DNA from: an uncultured Bacillaceae bacterium
GTDB taxonomy: Bacteria; Bacillota; Bacilli; Caldalkalibacillales; Caldalkalibacillaceae
Reading direction: 5' to 3'
Assembly: GCA_937967685.1 (NCBI GenBank)
Contig: CALBTX010000250.1
Span: forward strand, 1 to 6,728
DNA: 6,728 nucleotides
The first letter of the stretch is position 1. Every line of letters begins with the position of its first letter. Position numbers and translations under genes: made by a program. The notes below the pieces were generated by a model that was not told the DNA's origin, did no database searches, and saw only the letters and a program-made list of their open reading frames with translations. Shown here one piece after another: positions 1 through 5,784 of the stretch.

Positions 1-479
1 TCTTCAGCGGGAATTCTTTCATCGAGCGGCGGACCCATGTCCATCTCCTGGGCTTCCCAGTCAATCAGCAACGCTTTTCCCCCTGGCTTTAAGATGCGCC
101 TCATTTCTGAGAACGCTTTTGGCAAATCGCTGATTTCATGCAGAACAAAAGCGGAGATGGCCACATCGACACACTGATCATCCAAACGGATATTTTCCAG
201 ATCGCTTTGTACATATTCAATGTTGTCAATCTCCTGTTGTGCGGCCCGCTCTCTTAACAGTTCCAGCATTTTTGGTTCAATATCGACAGCATACACCGTT
301 CGTTTCGTTTGACGGGCCAGGGGAATCGTCAGAAAACCGTTGCCTGCGCCGAGGTCGGCCACGACATCCCCTTCCTTCAGGTCCAGGGTATGGATGACCT
401 TTTCAGGAGGAAGCATTTGCGCTCTTTGCGGATCGAGCAATTTTTCTGCTTTGTCGGGATTAAAACGATGTCCGGTCAA
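1..479 (-). CDS. Class I SAM-dependent methyltransferase (UbiE/Coq5-like), C-terminus cut by the window edge
   Basis: About 159 residues are visible; the 3' end lies beyond position 1. The fold is a Rossmann-type class I methyltransferase. Motif I is VADLGAGNG (residues 40-48), which binds SAM. The acidic end of strand 2 is Asp66 in YAVDIEP. The motif IV region is DVAISAFVLHEI (105-116), and the post-motif is RILKPGGKALLID (128-140). This is the pattern of UbiE/arsenite-methyltransferase-like enzymes; the substrate cannot be read from the part seen. I chose the TTG start at 479 because AAGGAG (488-493) stands 8 nt upstream. An in-frame ATG at 497 would put that Shine-Dalgarno inside the gene and has none of its own. 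The gene lies 107 bp downstream of the beta-lactamase on the same strand, with its own promoter between them. Family assignment is firm; specific function is unknown. Confidence 0.9.
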   Translation of the reverse strand, partial: MTGHRFNPDKAEKLLDPQRAQMLPPEKVIHTLDLKEGDVVADLGAGNGFLTIPLARQTKRTVYAVDIEPKMLELLRERAAQQEIDNIEYVQSDLENIRLDDQCVDVAISAFVLHEISDLPKAFSEMRRILKPGGKALLIDWEAQEMDMGPPLDERIPAE

Positions 480-487
480 GACCACCT

Positions 488-493
488 CTCCTT
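488..493 (-). promoter_or_regulatory. Ribosome binding site deciding the TTG start of the methyltransferase
   Basis: AAGGAG read on the minus strand, 8 nt before TTG (479-477). It favours TTG over the in-frame ATG at 497-495, which overlaps this site. Confidence 0.65.
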
Positions 494-522
494 TCATTTC
501 GAACGATCATGCATTGGTTAGG

Positions 523-562
523 TGATAGAGTCGATGGTGTTGATGATTGAGTCGATGGTATT
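523..562. repeat. Two tandem 21-bp direct repeats, putative operator
   Basis: Two copies start at 523 and 544, sharing GAGTCGATGGT at 528-538 and 549-559. Over 19 aligned positions (523-541 and 544-562) they differ at two bases. The 21-bp period is two helical turns, so a protein would meet both copies on the same face of the DNA. They lie at and just after the predicted transcription start of the methyltransferase gene, where a repressor or activator could act. The binding protein is unknown. Confidence 0.6.
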
Positions 563-563
563 G

Positions 564-572
564 ATTATATCA
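564..572 (-). promoter_or_regulatory. Extended -10 promoter of the methyltransferase gene
   Basis: On the minus strand the sequence is TGATATAAT: a consensus -10 TATAAT (569-564) preceded by the TGN extension. The hexamer 17 nt upstream (GACTAA) is a poor -35, so the extended -10 probably carries the promoter. It begins about 15 bp after the beta-lactamase stop codon, and its -35 region overlaps the end of that gene. Predicted transcription would start within the 21-bp repeats. Confidence 0.6.
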
Positions 573-586
573 TAGAAATTCGTTGC

Positions 587-1399
587 TTAGTCCTCGTGAC
601 TCTTGATGATGCGCAGTTGATTTAAACATTGCCGTGTAATATTTTTCGCTGTGGAGCCGCTGTCGTCAACGTTTGTGGCGAATACCCAAACGTCTTTCTT
701 CGTCTTGACAAATCCGACATACCAACCGAGACCCATATCGGATAGCCTGGTGCCCGTTTTGCCGTGAATCGTGTAAGTATCCTGCTCATCATCAATCATG
801 ATTCTTTTCACGGTTTTCATCGTTTGTTTATGAAACGGTAATGTTTCTCTCACTAGCTGCTCCATGAATGCAATCTGTTCTAAAGCAGATATGCGCAAAC
901 TGCTGTCCAGCCAGAACGTATCGATGCCGCCCGAAATGTCTCGATTGCCATACTTCATTTGATTCAGGTGGAATTGCATCTTCTTCGGGCCAATATCTCG
1001 AGCCATGTCCTGATAATACCATATCACGGAATGTCTCATTCCCGAACCTAAGGTATGATCTTTGTTCCATTCTTCGATTGAGCGAACGGTTCCATCCCAA
1101 CGTTTGACATCATATTCATCCTCTACGGCCTGTTCCTCTAAGCCGATGAGCGCATGAGGCACTTTGAATGTAGACTCCGGCGTCAGTCTTTCCTTGCTTC
1201 GCTTCAAATTGTAGACGTACATTTTATTATTTTTAAGGTTTTTCAGCACGATGGTCCCTTGCGTGTCAGCAAAAAGATGATCAGCCTGCAGCTCCTTGAT
1301 TTGTTTATCGGCTGTATTCGCTCCAGTCAGGATGCCCATCATGGCTCCAACGAGCAGCAGAGCAAACAGAGCGATTGCTAATTTTTTCAGCTTATTCAC
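587..1399 (-). CDS. Class D (OXA-type) beta-lactamase
   Basis: A 270-aa serine beta-lactamase or related penicillin-binding enzyme that would act outside the membrane. All class D motifs are present: nucleophile Ser76 with Lys79 (the carbamylated lysine of the family) in STFK; Ser124 in SVI, where the family usually has S-x-V; YGN at 150-152; Trp163, matching the tryptophan that stabilises the carbamate; and KTG at 214-216. The N-terminus has basic residues (KLKK) then a hydrophobic stretch at about 7-24. There is no lipobox cysteine, so it is either a cleaved signal or a membrane anchor. There is no BlaR1-type metalloprotease domain, so it is not a sensor. I chose GTG at 1399 because GGAGGAGGA precedes it by 9 nt; a longer in-frame reading to 1603 crosses this site and has no Shine-Dalgarno. 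Bacillus relatives (YbxI/BPU type) vary in activity, so resistance is not assured. Confidence 0.93.
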   Translation of the reverse strand: MNKLKKLAIALFALLLVGAMMGILTGANTADKQIKELQADHLFADTQGTIVLKNLKNNKMYVYNLKRSKERLTPESTFKVPHALIGLEEQAVEDEYDVKRWDGTVRSIEEWNKDHTLGSGMRHSVIWYYQDMARDIGPKKMQFHLNQMKYGNRDISGGIDTFWLDSSLRISALEQIAFMEQLVRETLPFHKQTMKTVKRIMIDDEQDTYTIHGKTGTRLSDMGLGWYVGFVKTKKDVWVFATNVDDSGSTAKNITRQCLNQLRIIKSHED

Positions 1400-1408
1400 C
1401 TGCGGATT

Positions 1409-1418
1409 CCTCCTCCTC
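1409..1418 (-). promoter_or_regulatory. Ribosome binding site deciding the GTG start of the beta-lactamase
   Basis: GAGGAGGAGG on the minus strand, with its last GGAGG 9 nt before GTG (1399-1397). It rules out the longer upstream starts in the same frame. Confidence 0.75.
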
Positions 1419-1489
1419 AAATATGACTTGTGCCCAAAGCACGGTTGAAACTTTTCCTCACCGCCTTTCTCTCCAGAAGGTAAAATCAA

Positions 1490-1513
1490 GTATACTGATG
1501 TTGAGACCATAAT
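1490..1513. promoter_or_regulatory. Possible divergent promoter elements between beta-lactamase and mocR
   Basis: AGTATACT (1490-1497) is a perfect palindrome, so it gives the -10-like hexamer TATACT on both strands. CATAAT (1508-1513, plus strand) is a second -10-like hexamer. None has a convincing -35 at 16-18 bp. The 165-bp gap must hold both promoters, but the exact assignment is weak. Confidence 0.3.
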
Positions 1514-1532
1514 GGAATGTTCTTTTTTGTGC

Positions 1533-1548
1533 TCTGTACCCGTACAGA
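1533..1548. promoter_or_regulatory. 16-bp perfect dyad before mocR, candidate operator
   Basis: TCTGTAC-CC-GTACAGA has 7-bp arms that match exactly around a 2-bp centre. It ends 2 bp before the mocR Shine-Dalgarno (1551-1559). The core GTAC is also a direct repeat. The position suits autoregulation of the MocR-type gene; a hairpin in the leader RNA is another possibility. It is not the TACA/TGTA operator of BlaI/MecI. Confidence 0.5.
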
Positions 1549-1564
1549 TGGGAGGAGGGAAGAC

Positions 1565-2938
1565 ATGAAATACGTAAAAATTATGAATGAAATTCATCGA
1601 CAAATCGAAGCTGGGCTTTTAGAACCCGGCCATAAATTGCCTTCCATTCGCGCTTTATCCAATGAGTTTGCTTGTAGTAAAAATACGGTGATCAGGGCCT
1701 ATCAGGAGCTGGAGAGAAAACATGTGATCTATGCGGTGCCCAAAAGCGGCTACTACATTGTAGAGAACGATCGCTCTCGTCTTCACCATGCGCCTGAGCA
1801 CAAAAAGATTGACTTTTTATCCGCCGGCCCGGATCAGCACGTCATGCCCTATCGCGATTTTCAACACTGCATCAACCAGGCGATCGAAACATACAAACAT
1901 GAGATGTTCGTTTACTCAGAGCCGCAAGGATTGTACTCACTGCGGGAACAGCTTGCCCGTTATTTGCGCAACAACCAGGTGTTTACGACACCCGAGCGAA
2001 TATGTGTCGTTTCCGGTTCCCAGCAAGCTTTAAATCTACTTGTTTCCCTGCCGTTTCCTAACGGGAAAGATAAAATATGTGTGGAGCAGCCCACCCATGC
2101 CAGTTTTATCGAATCGATTAAAGTCCATCATGCCGCTGCCATTGGCATTGAAATCACGGGTAAGGGCGTCGACTTAAAGCGTCTGGAGGAAATTTTCAAG
2201 GATGATGACATTAAGTTTTTCTATACCGTTTCACGGTTCCATAACCCGACGGGATACAGCTATACGAATACACAGAAGAGAAAAATAGTCGAACTGGCTC
2301 AAAAATACGACGTTTACATTATTGAAGACGATTATATGGGTGATCTGGATTTGAATTTGAAGCAGGACCCGATGTTTGCCTATGATCCTTCCGGAAGAGT
2401 CATCTATACGAAAAGCTTCTCCAAGGTCATGCTGCCCGGCTTGCGTCTGGGACTGGCCGTCATTCCCGAAGCCCTCAGAGAGAGATTCCTGCGGGCTAAG
2501 CTCGCTCAAGATTTACATACCCCGGTCCTCACCCAAAGAGCGCTCGAAATTTACTTGAAAAGCGGGATGTTTGCTGCTCATATCCACAAGATGAGACGGA
2601 TATACAGCAGTAAGGCCGCACTGTTACAAAAAGCGTACAGGGACCATTTGCCTGCTTGCGTATCCTTTTCAGGATCGCTGTCCGGATTTTACTCCACGAT
2701 CGAATTGCCTGACCCGCTCAAAGCCAAACAGCTGATTGAACATTTAGAGGCGGAAAATGTGTATGTAGACGATGCATCCAAAATGTTTCTGCCCGAATTT
2801 GCAAAAGAGACCGTTCTTAGGCTGAGTGTTTCTCAAGTGGAAGAAGAGCTGATCAGTTGCGGTGTTCAAAAAATAGCTCATGCCATCCATGAACTGATCA
2901 CCAAAAAGAGGCCAAACAATGTATTTCGGTGGACCTAG
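1565..2938 (+). CDS. MocR/GabR-family regulator: GntR winged helix fused to a PLP-dependent aminotransferase domain
   Basis: A 457-aa cytoplasmic transcription factor. Residues 1-67 are a GntR-type winged helix-turn-helix (PGHKLPSIRALSNEF, then SKNTVIRAYQELE and the SGYYI wing). Residues from about 82 to the end are a fold-type I aminotransferase domain. PLP-contact residues are intact: Asn227 in HNPTG, Asp255 and Tyr257 in EDDY, Lys287 in SFSK for the Schiff base, and Arg419, where relatives bind a carboxylate. Length matches the family. Such proteins sense an amino compound or PLP itself; GabR and PdxR are known cases. I chose ATG at 1565 because GGAGGAGGG (1551-1559) lies just before it and the wing-helix domain starts there; 16 upstream in-frame codons contain the Shine-Dalgarno. 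It is divergent from the beta-lactamase, which makes that gene a candidate target. The effector is unknown. Confidence 0.93.
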   Translation: MKYVKIMNEIHRQIEAGLLEPGHKLPSIRALSNEFACSKNTVIRAYQELERKHVIYAVPKSGYYIVENDRSRLHHAPEHKKIDFLSAGPDQHVMPYRDFQHCINQAIETYKHEMFVYSEPQGLYSLREQLARYLRNNQVFTTPERICVVSGSQQALNLLVSLPFPNGKDKICVEQPTHASFIESIKVHHAAAIGIEITGKGVDLKRLEEIFKDDDIKFFYTVSRFHNPTGYSYTNTQKRKIVELAQKYDVYIIEDDYMGDLDLNLKQDPMFAYDPSGRVIYTKSFSKVMLPGLRLGLAVIPEALRERFLRAKLAQDLHTPVLTQRALEIYLKSGMFAAHIHKMRRIYSSKAALLQKAYRDHLPACVSFSGSLSGFYSTIELPDPLKAKQLIEHLEAENVYVDDASKMFLPEFAKETVLRLSVSQVEEELISCGVQKIAHAIHELITKKRPNNVFRWT

Positions 2939-2984
2939 CGAGAATGATGAGCCGATCCGTGTATTTTGGGGCAGACATAGTGAC

Positions 2985-3004
2985 GGGCCGCACGGGCGCG
3001 GCCC
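2985..3004. terminator. GC-rich hairpin between convergent genes, weak bidirectional terminator candidate
   Basis: GGGCCGC and GCGGCCC form a perfect 7-bp stem around a 6-nt loop. On the plus strand it is followed by AAATTT only, and on the minus strand there is no T-run. It lies in the 78-bp gap between the stops of mocR and the DUF3231 gene, where a shared terminator would be expected. The missing U-tract keeps confidence moderate. Confidence 0.45.
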
Positions 3005-3016
3005 AAATTTCAACGA

Positions 3017-4027
3017 TTATATTTTCACTTTGGCCAAAGCTTCCCGATCCGGTGCAAGCGGCGGCTGCTCCATCCACCCGTTTTTGATTAAAAGCTTTGC
3101 TCCGGCTTCGGCATACGTCCCCACTTCGGCGATCACGCGCCCATACATCAAGGCCAGATCACGCCTTTGGCTGGCAGATAAAGCTACGCCATAATTACTC
3201 ATTCCCGAAGAAACAAGCAAACTAACGTGAAACAACATCAGTCTATCTGAAAAAGGGGATTCCGTACTGTCGGTAATTTCTCCGTCAAAACTAGGCGGAG
3301 CCGAGATGTCTTCTTTAACCAACAGATCTGTAAACGCTTGAAAATATTTGTTTGATAAATCCTTTCCTCTTTCAAAATATTGGCGAAGTTCTTTTGAGCT
3401 TGTCACCTGGCTAAATCCCGTGAGCACTGCTTTACCGAGCGCATTGGATTGTGCATTCATAAAGAGCTGGCTCATTTCCATCACTGACAAAGGCCTTTTC
3501 TTTCCAAGAAAACCGTTTAGAAAGTTTTGTTTGTCAACAAAATCGACGCCTGTAGGTGTAGGGATGAAAGGTCGACGCGTGTGCAGTCCTTTTGAAAGAA
3601 GGATTTCCGTCCCTTTTTGATCAATGACTTCCAGAGTAGAAAGGAAGCCTCTGAATAGCTTTCTTATGTCATCTCGGGAGCATTCGGTATAAGCGGTAGC
3701 ATACATGATCAGCGCATATTTGGCCATATTTTTGATGTAGTTGACATACAATACATCCGAAAACAAACGCGGCGCCTTAAGACTTATATCTTCAGACGTC
3801 ATTCCGCGCGGTATTGGAAAGTTTTCTGCCTGAAAAACCGCTTTCACTTGTTGGATATGTCTTTGGGAGGACCTTTGGCAATACTCAACATACGATTTGA
3901 TCTGCGAATCATCGACATGATTTAAAAAAACGAGAAACACATGATAAACCAACGTCTCAAGCATATAACTTTGCCAAAGATGACCGATTTCTGCAGAAGT
4001 CAGCCGTATCTTATGTTTCGTCTTCAT
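3017..4027 (-). CDS. DUF3231 family protein with two tandem domains
   Basis: A 336-aa protein of unknown function made of two related DUF3231 (ferritin-like helical) halves, roughly residues 10-165 and 175-325. Landmarks include AEIGHLWQSYM at the start, the YVEYCQRSSQRHIQQVKAVF helix and the NFPIPRGMTSED segment in half one. Half two has the LSNKYFQAFTDLL helix, the FHVSLLVSSGMSNYGVAL stretch and the closing NGWMEQPP, typical of the family as I recall it. There is no signal peptide. From recall, the family is mostly found in spore-forming Bacillales and the two-domain form is the usual one. I chose ATG at 4027, with GGAGG (4035-4039) 7 nt upstream. A GTG at 4054 behind a stronger AAAGGAGGT would add nine residues (MTPIDGGIV). 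It converges on mocR. The region upstream carries the dyad repeat array described separately. Confidence 0.85.
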   Translation of the reverse strand: MKTKHKIRLTSAEIGHLWQSYMLETLVYHVFLVFLNHVDDSQIKSYVEYCQRSSQRHIQQVKAVFQAENFPIPRGMTSEDISLKAPRLFSDVLYVNYIKNMAKYALIMYATAYTECSRDDIRKLFRGFLSTLEVIDQKGTEILLSKGLHTRRPFIPTPTGVDFVDKQNFLNGFLGKKRPLSVMEMSQLFMNAQSNALGKAVLTGFSQVTSSKELRQYFERGKDLSNKYFQAFTDLLVKEDISAPPSFDGEITDSTESPFSDRLMLFHVSLLVSSGMSNYGVALSASQRRDLALMYGRVIAEVGTYAEAGAKLLIKNGWMEQPPLAPDREALAKVKI

Positions 4028-4050
4028 CACTATGCCTCCATCTATAGGGG

Positions 4051-4074
4051 TCACATTTAGGGTTTACCTCCTTT
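4051..4074 (-). promoter_or_regulatory. Leader Shine-Dalgarno with a start-stop ATG-TGA before the DUF3231 gene
   Basis: On the minus strand AAAGGAGGT (4074-4066) is followed after 9 nt by ATG (4056-4054), then at once TGA (4053-4051). The same bases hold a GTG (4054-4052) in frame with the DUF3231 gene. So the strongest ribosome site in the leader serves either a one-codon ORF or a GTG start for a longer protein; the main ATG has its own GGAGG. Confidence 0.45.
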
Positions 4075-4080
4075 GTTTGA

Positions 4081-4160
4081 AATATTCGCTTCATTTGTAG
4101 GAAGTATCGCTTCACTTTGGCAGTATTCACTTCATTTTGGAAGCATTCGCTTCACTTATT
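4081..4160. repeat. Array of four degenerate 20-21 bp repeats with internal dyad symmetry
   Basis: The core (G/A)CTTCA recurs at 4088, 4109, 4129 and 4149, giving periods of 21, 20 and 20 bp. Plus-strand consensus is close to GAAGTATTCGCTTCATTTTGG. Copy four is a perfect dyad, GAAGC-ATTC-GCTTC (4140-4153); copy two keeps GAAG and CTTC arms (4101-4113); copies one and three are more degenerate. The array lies 54 to 133 bp upstream of the DUF3231 start codon and contains no gene. It could be a phased set of binding sites for one regulator. A fifth, decayed unit may follow at 4161-4175. Confidence 0.75.
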
Positions 4161-4162
4161 GG

Positions 4163-4191
4163 AAAATTCCTTTTACCCCGGCCACAGTCAA
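4163..4191 (-). promoter_or_regulatory. Weak promoter candidate upstream of the repeat array
   Basis: On the minus strand TTGACT (4191-4186), one base from the -35 consensus, is followed after 17 nt by AATTTT (4168-4163), a poor -10. If used, transcription would run through the repeat array into the DUF3231 gene. No terminator was seen between the DUF302 gene and this point, so readthrough from the sulfur operon is also possible. Confidence 0.25.
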
Positions 4192-4205
4192 TAAGGTAAC
4201 CATAT

Positions 4206-4589
4206 TTATTTCAGCTGATCGAGGCATTGAATGAGCCTTTGTTCAACATCTTTCGCTTTTTCAAGCAGGCCTTCATCACCGACCAGATTCATTAATGCCG
4301 TCGGTTTGGGCAGTCCGACTTTCGTCTTTCCTTCATCCTCATAAACGACGATCTTGCAAGGTAACAAGTACCCGACCATCAGATTCCGATTCAATATATC
4401 CTGAGCATCGTGCGGGTTGCATACTTCCAACACACAAAAGGGACGGTCAAAGTCCAGTCCTTTTTCCCGCAGCTTATCCTGAATATTCAATTGCCACAAT
4501 ACGCCGAACTTTTCCTCCTGCAAATGTTGCTCCAGAGCGGAAATGGCCTCTTCCATCGATTTGTCGGTTTCCACCGTATAATGAAACAC
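4206..4589 (-). CDS. DUF302 family protein
   Basis: A 127-aa small cytoplasmic protein matching DUF302. It opens with FHYTVETDKSMEEAISALEQHL and EEKFGVLWQLNIQDKL, then carries the two family cysteine sites: Cys57 in VCNPHDAQDIL and Cys78 in VGYLLPCKIVVYED. A third cysteine, Cys52, lies five residues before Cys57. The biochemical function of the family is not established. The start codon of the gene is 26 bp after the tauE-like stop, and that gap holds its AAGGAGG (4599-4605), so it is almost surely cotranscribed with the sulfur genes. I chose GTG at 4589, 9 nt after GGAGG; a TTG at 4598 abuts the Shine-Dalgarno and cannot be used. The neighbourhood suggests, but does not show, that its cysteines handle persulfide or another sulfur species. 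Confidence 0.88.
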   Translation of the reverse strand: MFHYTVETDKSMEEAISALEQHLQEEKFGVLWQLNIQDKLREKGLDFDRPFCVLEVCNPHDAQDILNRNLMVGYLLPCKIVVYEDEGKTKVGLPKPTALMNLVGDEGLLEKAKDVEQRLIQCLDQLK

Positions 4590-4598
4590 GTCAAACAA

Positions 4599-4605
4599 CC
4601 TCCTT
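4599..4605 (-). promoter_or_regulatory. Ribosome binding site deciding the GTG start of the DUF302 gene
   Basis: AAGGAGG on the minus strand, 9 nt before GTG (4589-4587) and directly touching the alternative TTG (4598-4596), which excludes the latter. Confidence 0.75.
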
Positions 4606-4615
4606 AAATATAGGC

Positions 4616-5395
4616 TTAATTAAGAATATCCAACCAGATCTTAACGGCGGTGCCCAGAATCAGGACTGCCAAAATCCATTGTAAAACTTTTGTGTTCGTT
4701 TTCTTACCGATATATGCACCGGTAGGAGAACCCAATATACTGGCCACGATCATGATCAAAGCCGGCCAAAACAAGACTTGACCGGTAGCCAATTTACCCG
4801 CGGTCGTGCCAATGGATGATATAAATGTGATGGCCAGGGAAGTTGCGATCGCCATTCTTGTCGGTATCTTCAAAACGACGAGCATGACCGGCACGAGAAT
4901 AAAAGCCCCCGCCGCACCGACAATGCCTGCCGCCATCCCGATGATGAAAGCGAACGCCGCGGCCAGACCTTTATGAAAAGTGACTTGATCGTAAGGAATG
5001 TCGTCGATCTGCTTTTTAGGCATAAACATAAGCGCTGCAGCAAGAGTGGCTAAAATGGCGTACGTGAAATTAATTGCCGAACCCGATAATAAATTGGAGC
5101 CATATCCCCCGATCAAACTGCCGAGTAAAATACTCGCTCCCATATATATGATTAATTGTTTGTTTAAATACCCGCCTTGGCGATAAGCCCACACACCGGA
5201 AATGGTGGCAAAGAAAACTTGGACGGCACTGATGCCGGACACCTCATGGGCACTGAAAGCGGCCAGCCCTAATGCGGGAGGCACATAAAGCAACAAGGGG
5301 TATTTGATGATCGTCCCACCGACACCAACCATTCCTGAAATGAAGGAACCGAAGAAGCCAATCAGAAAGATGGTGATAAAAAATATGAGATCCAT
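4616..5395 (-). CDS. yrkJ: TauE/SafE family sulfite (sulfur anion) exporter, YrkJ-like
   Basis: A 259-aa polytopic membrane protein of the TauE/SafE family, which moves sulfite or other sulfur anions across the cytoplasmic membrane. The two-fold repeat is plain. Half one has GFFGSFISGMVGVGGTIIKYP (13-33, the glycine-rich family signature). Half two has GMAAGIVGAAGAFILVPV (153-170) followed by IPTRMAIATSLAITF. About eight hydrophobic segments can be counted, with a polar linker near 125-142 (MPKKQIDDIPYDQ). ATG at 5395 has AAGGAG 8 nt upstream. It follows the CstR-like regulator by 91 bp and precedes the DUF302 gene by 26 bp. In B. subtilis yrkJ sits with yrkF and yrkI, as here; the symbol rests on that context. 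The exact anion is inferred. Confidence 0.9.
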   Translation of the reverse strand: MDLIFFITIFLIGFFGSFISGMVGVGGTIIKYPLLLYVPPALGLAAFSAHEVSGISAVQVFFATISGVWAYRQGGYLNKQLIIYMGASILLGSLIGGYGSNLLSGSAINFTYAILATLAAALMFMPKKQIDDIPYDQVTFHKGLAAAFAFIIGMAAGIVGAAGAFILVPVMLVVLKIPTRMAIATSLAITFISSIGTTAGKLATGQVLFWPALIMIVASILGSPTGAYIGKKTNTKVLQWILAVLILGTAVKIWLDILN

Positions 5396-5467
5396 CAGTC
5401 ATTCTCCTTCTCCCGGAGACGAACGCATTTCTATTGGATATGGGCACTGTGCGCATGAAGTGAAATA

Positions 5468-5482
5468 CGAGTCCCCGACTCG
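5468..5482 (-). other. Short hairpin just after the cstR-like gene
   Basis: CGAGTC and GACTCG pair perfectly around a 3-nt loop, four bases after the regulator stop codon (5487). No T-run follows, so it is not a good terminator. It could protect the 3' end of a processed regulator message or lower expression of the tauE-like gene. Confidence 0.4.
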
Positions 5483-5486
5483 CTGC

Positions 5487-5747
5487 CTATCTGCTCTTGA
5501 CGAGAAGATTGACGGCTTCTTGTATTGTTTCTTCCGTATCCAGACCTTGTTCAATCTGTTCCCGAACACACTGTTCAAGATTCGTGCCCACGATTAAAGC
5601 CGCAGCCTTATCCAAAGCATTGCGCACCGCGGAAATTTGAGCAACGACTTCCTTGCACTCCTTCTCCTCTTCCATCATACGGATCAAACCCCGGACTTGG
5701 CCTTCGATTCTTCTTAAACGGTTTTTCATTTGTTGATCATATTTCAT
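5487..5747 (-). CDS. cstR: CsoR/FrmR-family repressor, CstR-like persulfide sensor
   Basis: An 86-aa all-helical DNA-binding repressor of the CsoR/RcnR family (DUF156). The N-terminal signature NRLRRIEGQVRGLIRMMEE spans residues 9-27. The sensing cysteines are Cys31 (ECKEVV) and Cys60 (NLEQCV). In copper-sensing CsoR a histidine stands four residues before the second cysteine; here that position is Asn56, so the copper site is missing. Paired Cys31/Cys60 without the histidine is the pattern of CstR, which releases DNA after persulfide cross-linking of the cysteines. TusA, rhodanese and TauE neighbours agree with this, and B. subtilis yrkD is the matching gene there. I chose ATG at 5747 (GGAGG 9 nt upstream); a GTG directly before it is also possible. 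It has its own extended -10 promoter. A formaldehyde sensor (FrmR) is less likely on context. Confidence 0.88.
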   Translation of the reverse strand: MKYDQQMKNRLRRIEGQVRGLIRMMEEEKECKEVVAQISAVRNALDKAAALIVGTNLEQCVREQIEQGLDTEETIQEAVNLLVKSR

Positions 5748-5775
5748 CACTTTCTACCTCCTTCTGATTAAATCC

Positions 5776-5784
5776 ATTATATCA
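5776..5784 (-). promoter_or_regulatory. Internal extended -10 promoter of the cstR-like gene, with CCCGGG core upstream
   Basis: The minus strand reads TGATATAAT: a consensus -10 (5781-5776) with the TGN extension. The -35 position (CGATGA) is poor. CCCGGG (5792-5797) lies in the spacer; CsoR-family operators have C-run/G-run dyads, so this is a plausible but unproven repressor contact. It lies in the 88-bp gap between the tusA-like and cstR-like genes and would drive cstR, the exporter and the DUF302 gene apart from the upstream genes. Confidence 0.6.

Noticed and set aside
523..562. CRISPR-like array from the 21-bp direct repeats
   Set aside because: Only two copies with no unique spacers between them; the layout is a tandem repeat at a promoter.
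1426..1445. GTGC-CCAAA-GCAC inverted repeat in the beta-lactamase leader
   Set aside because: Arms of only 4 bp that do not extend; expected by chance in a window this size.
1517..1564. Upstream start for mocR adding 16 residues
   Set aside because: The extension contains the GGAGGAGGG ribosome site and the 16-bp dyad; the winged-helix domain starts naturally at the ATG at 1565.
1400..1603. Extension of the beta-lactamase reading frame upstream to 1603
   Set aside because: The extra 68 codons cross the strong GAGGAGGAGG at 1409-1418, have no Shine-Dalgarno of their own, and overlap the divergent mocR promoter and start.
2231..2509. Minus-strand open frame inside mocR, and similar open frames opposite other genes
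   Set aside because: They lie fully antisense to well-supported genes, show no recognisable domains and have no clear ribosome sites.
4161..4205. Terminator for the sulfur operon after the DUF302 gene
   Set aside because: No stem-loop with a T-run was found. GGAATTTTCC can pair for 4 bp only, so readthrough toward the DUF3231 gene stays possible.
5456..5469. ATGAAGTGAAATAC resembling one unit of the DUF3231 repeat array
   Set aside because: A single copy with one inserted base and no neighbouring units; it may be chance in AT-rich sequence.
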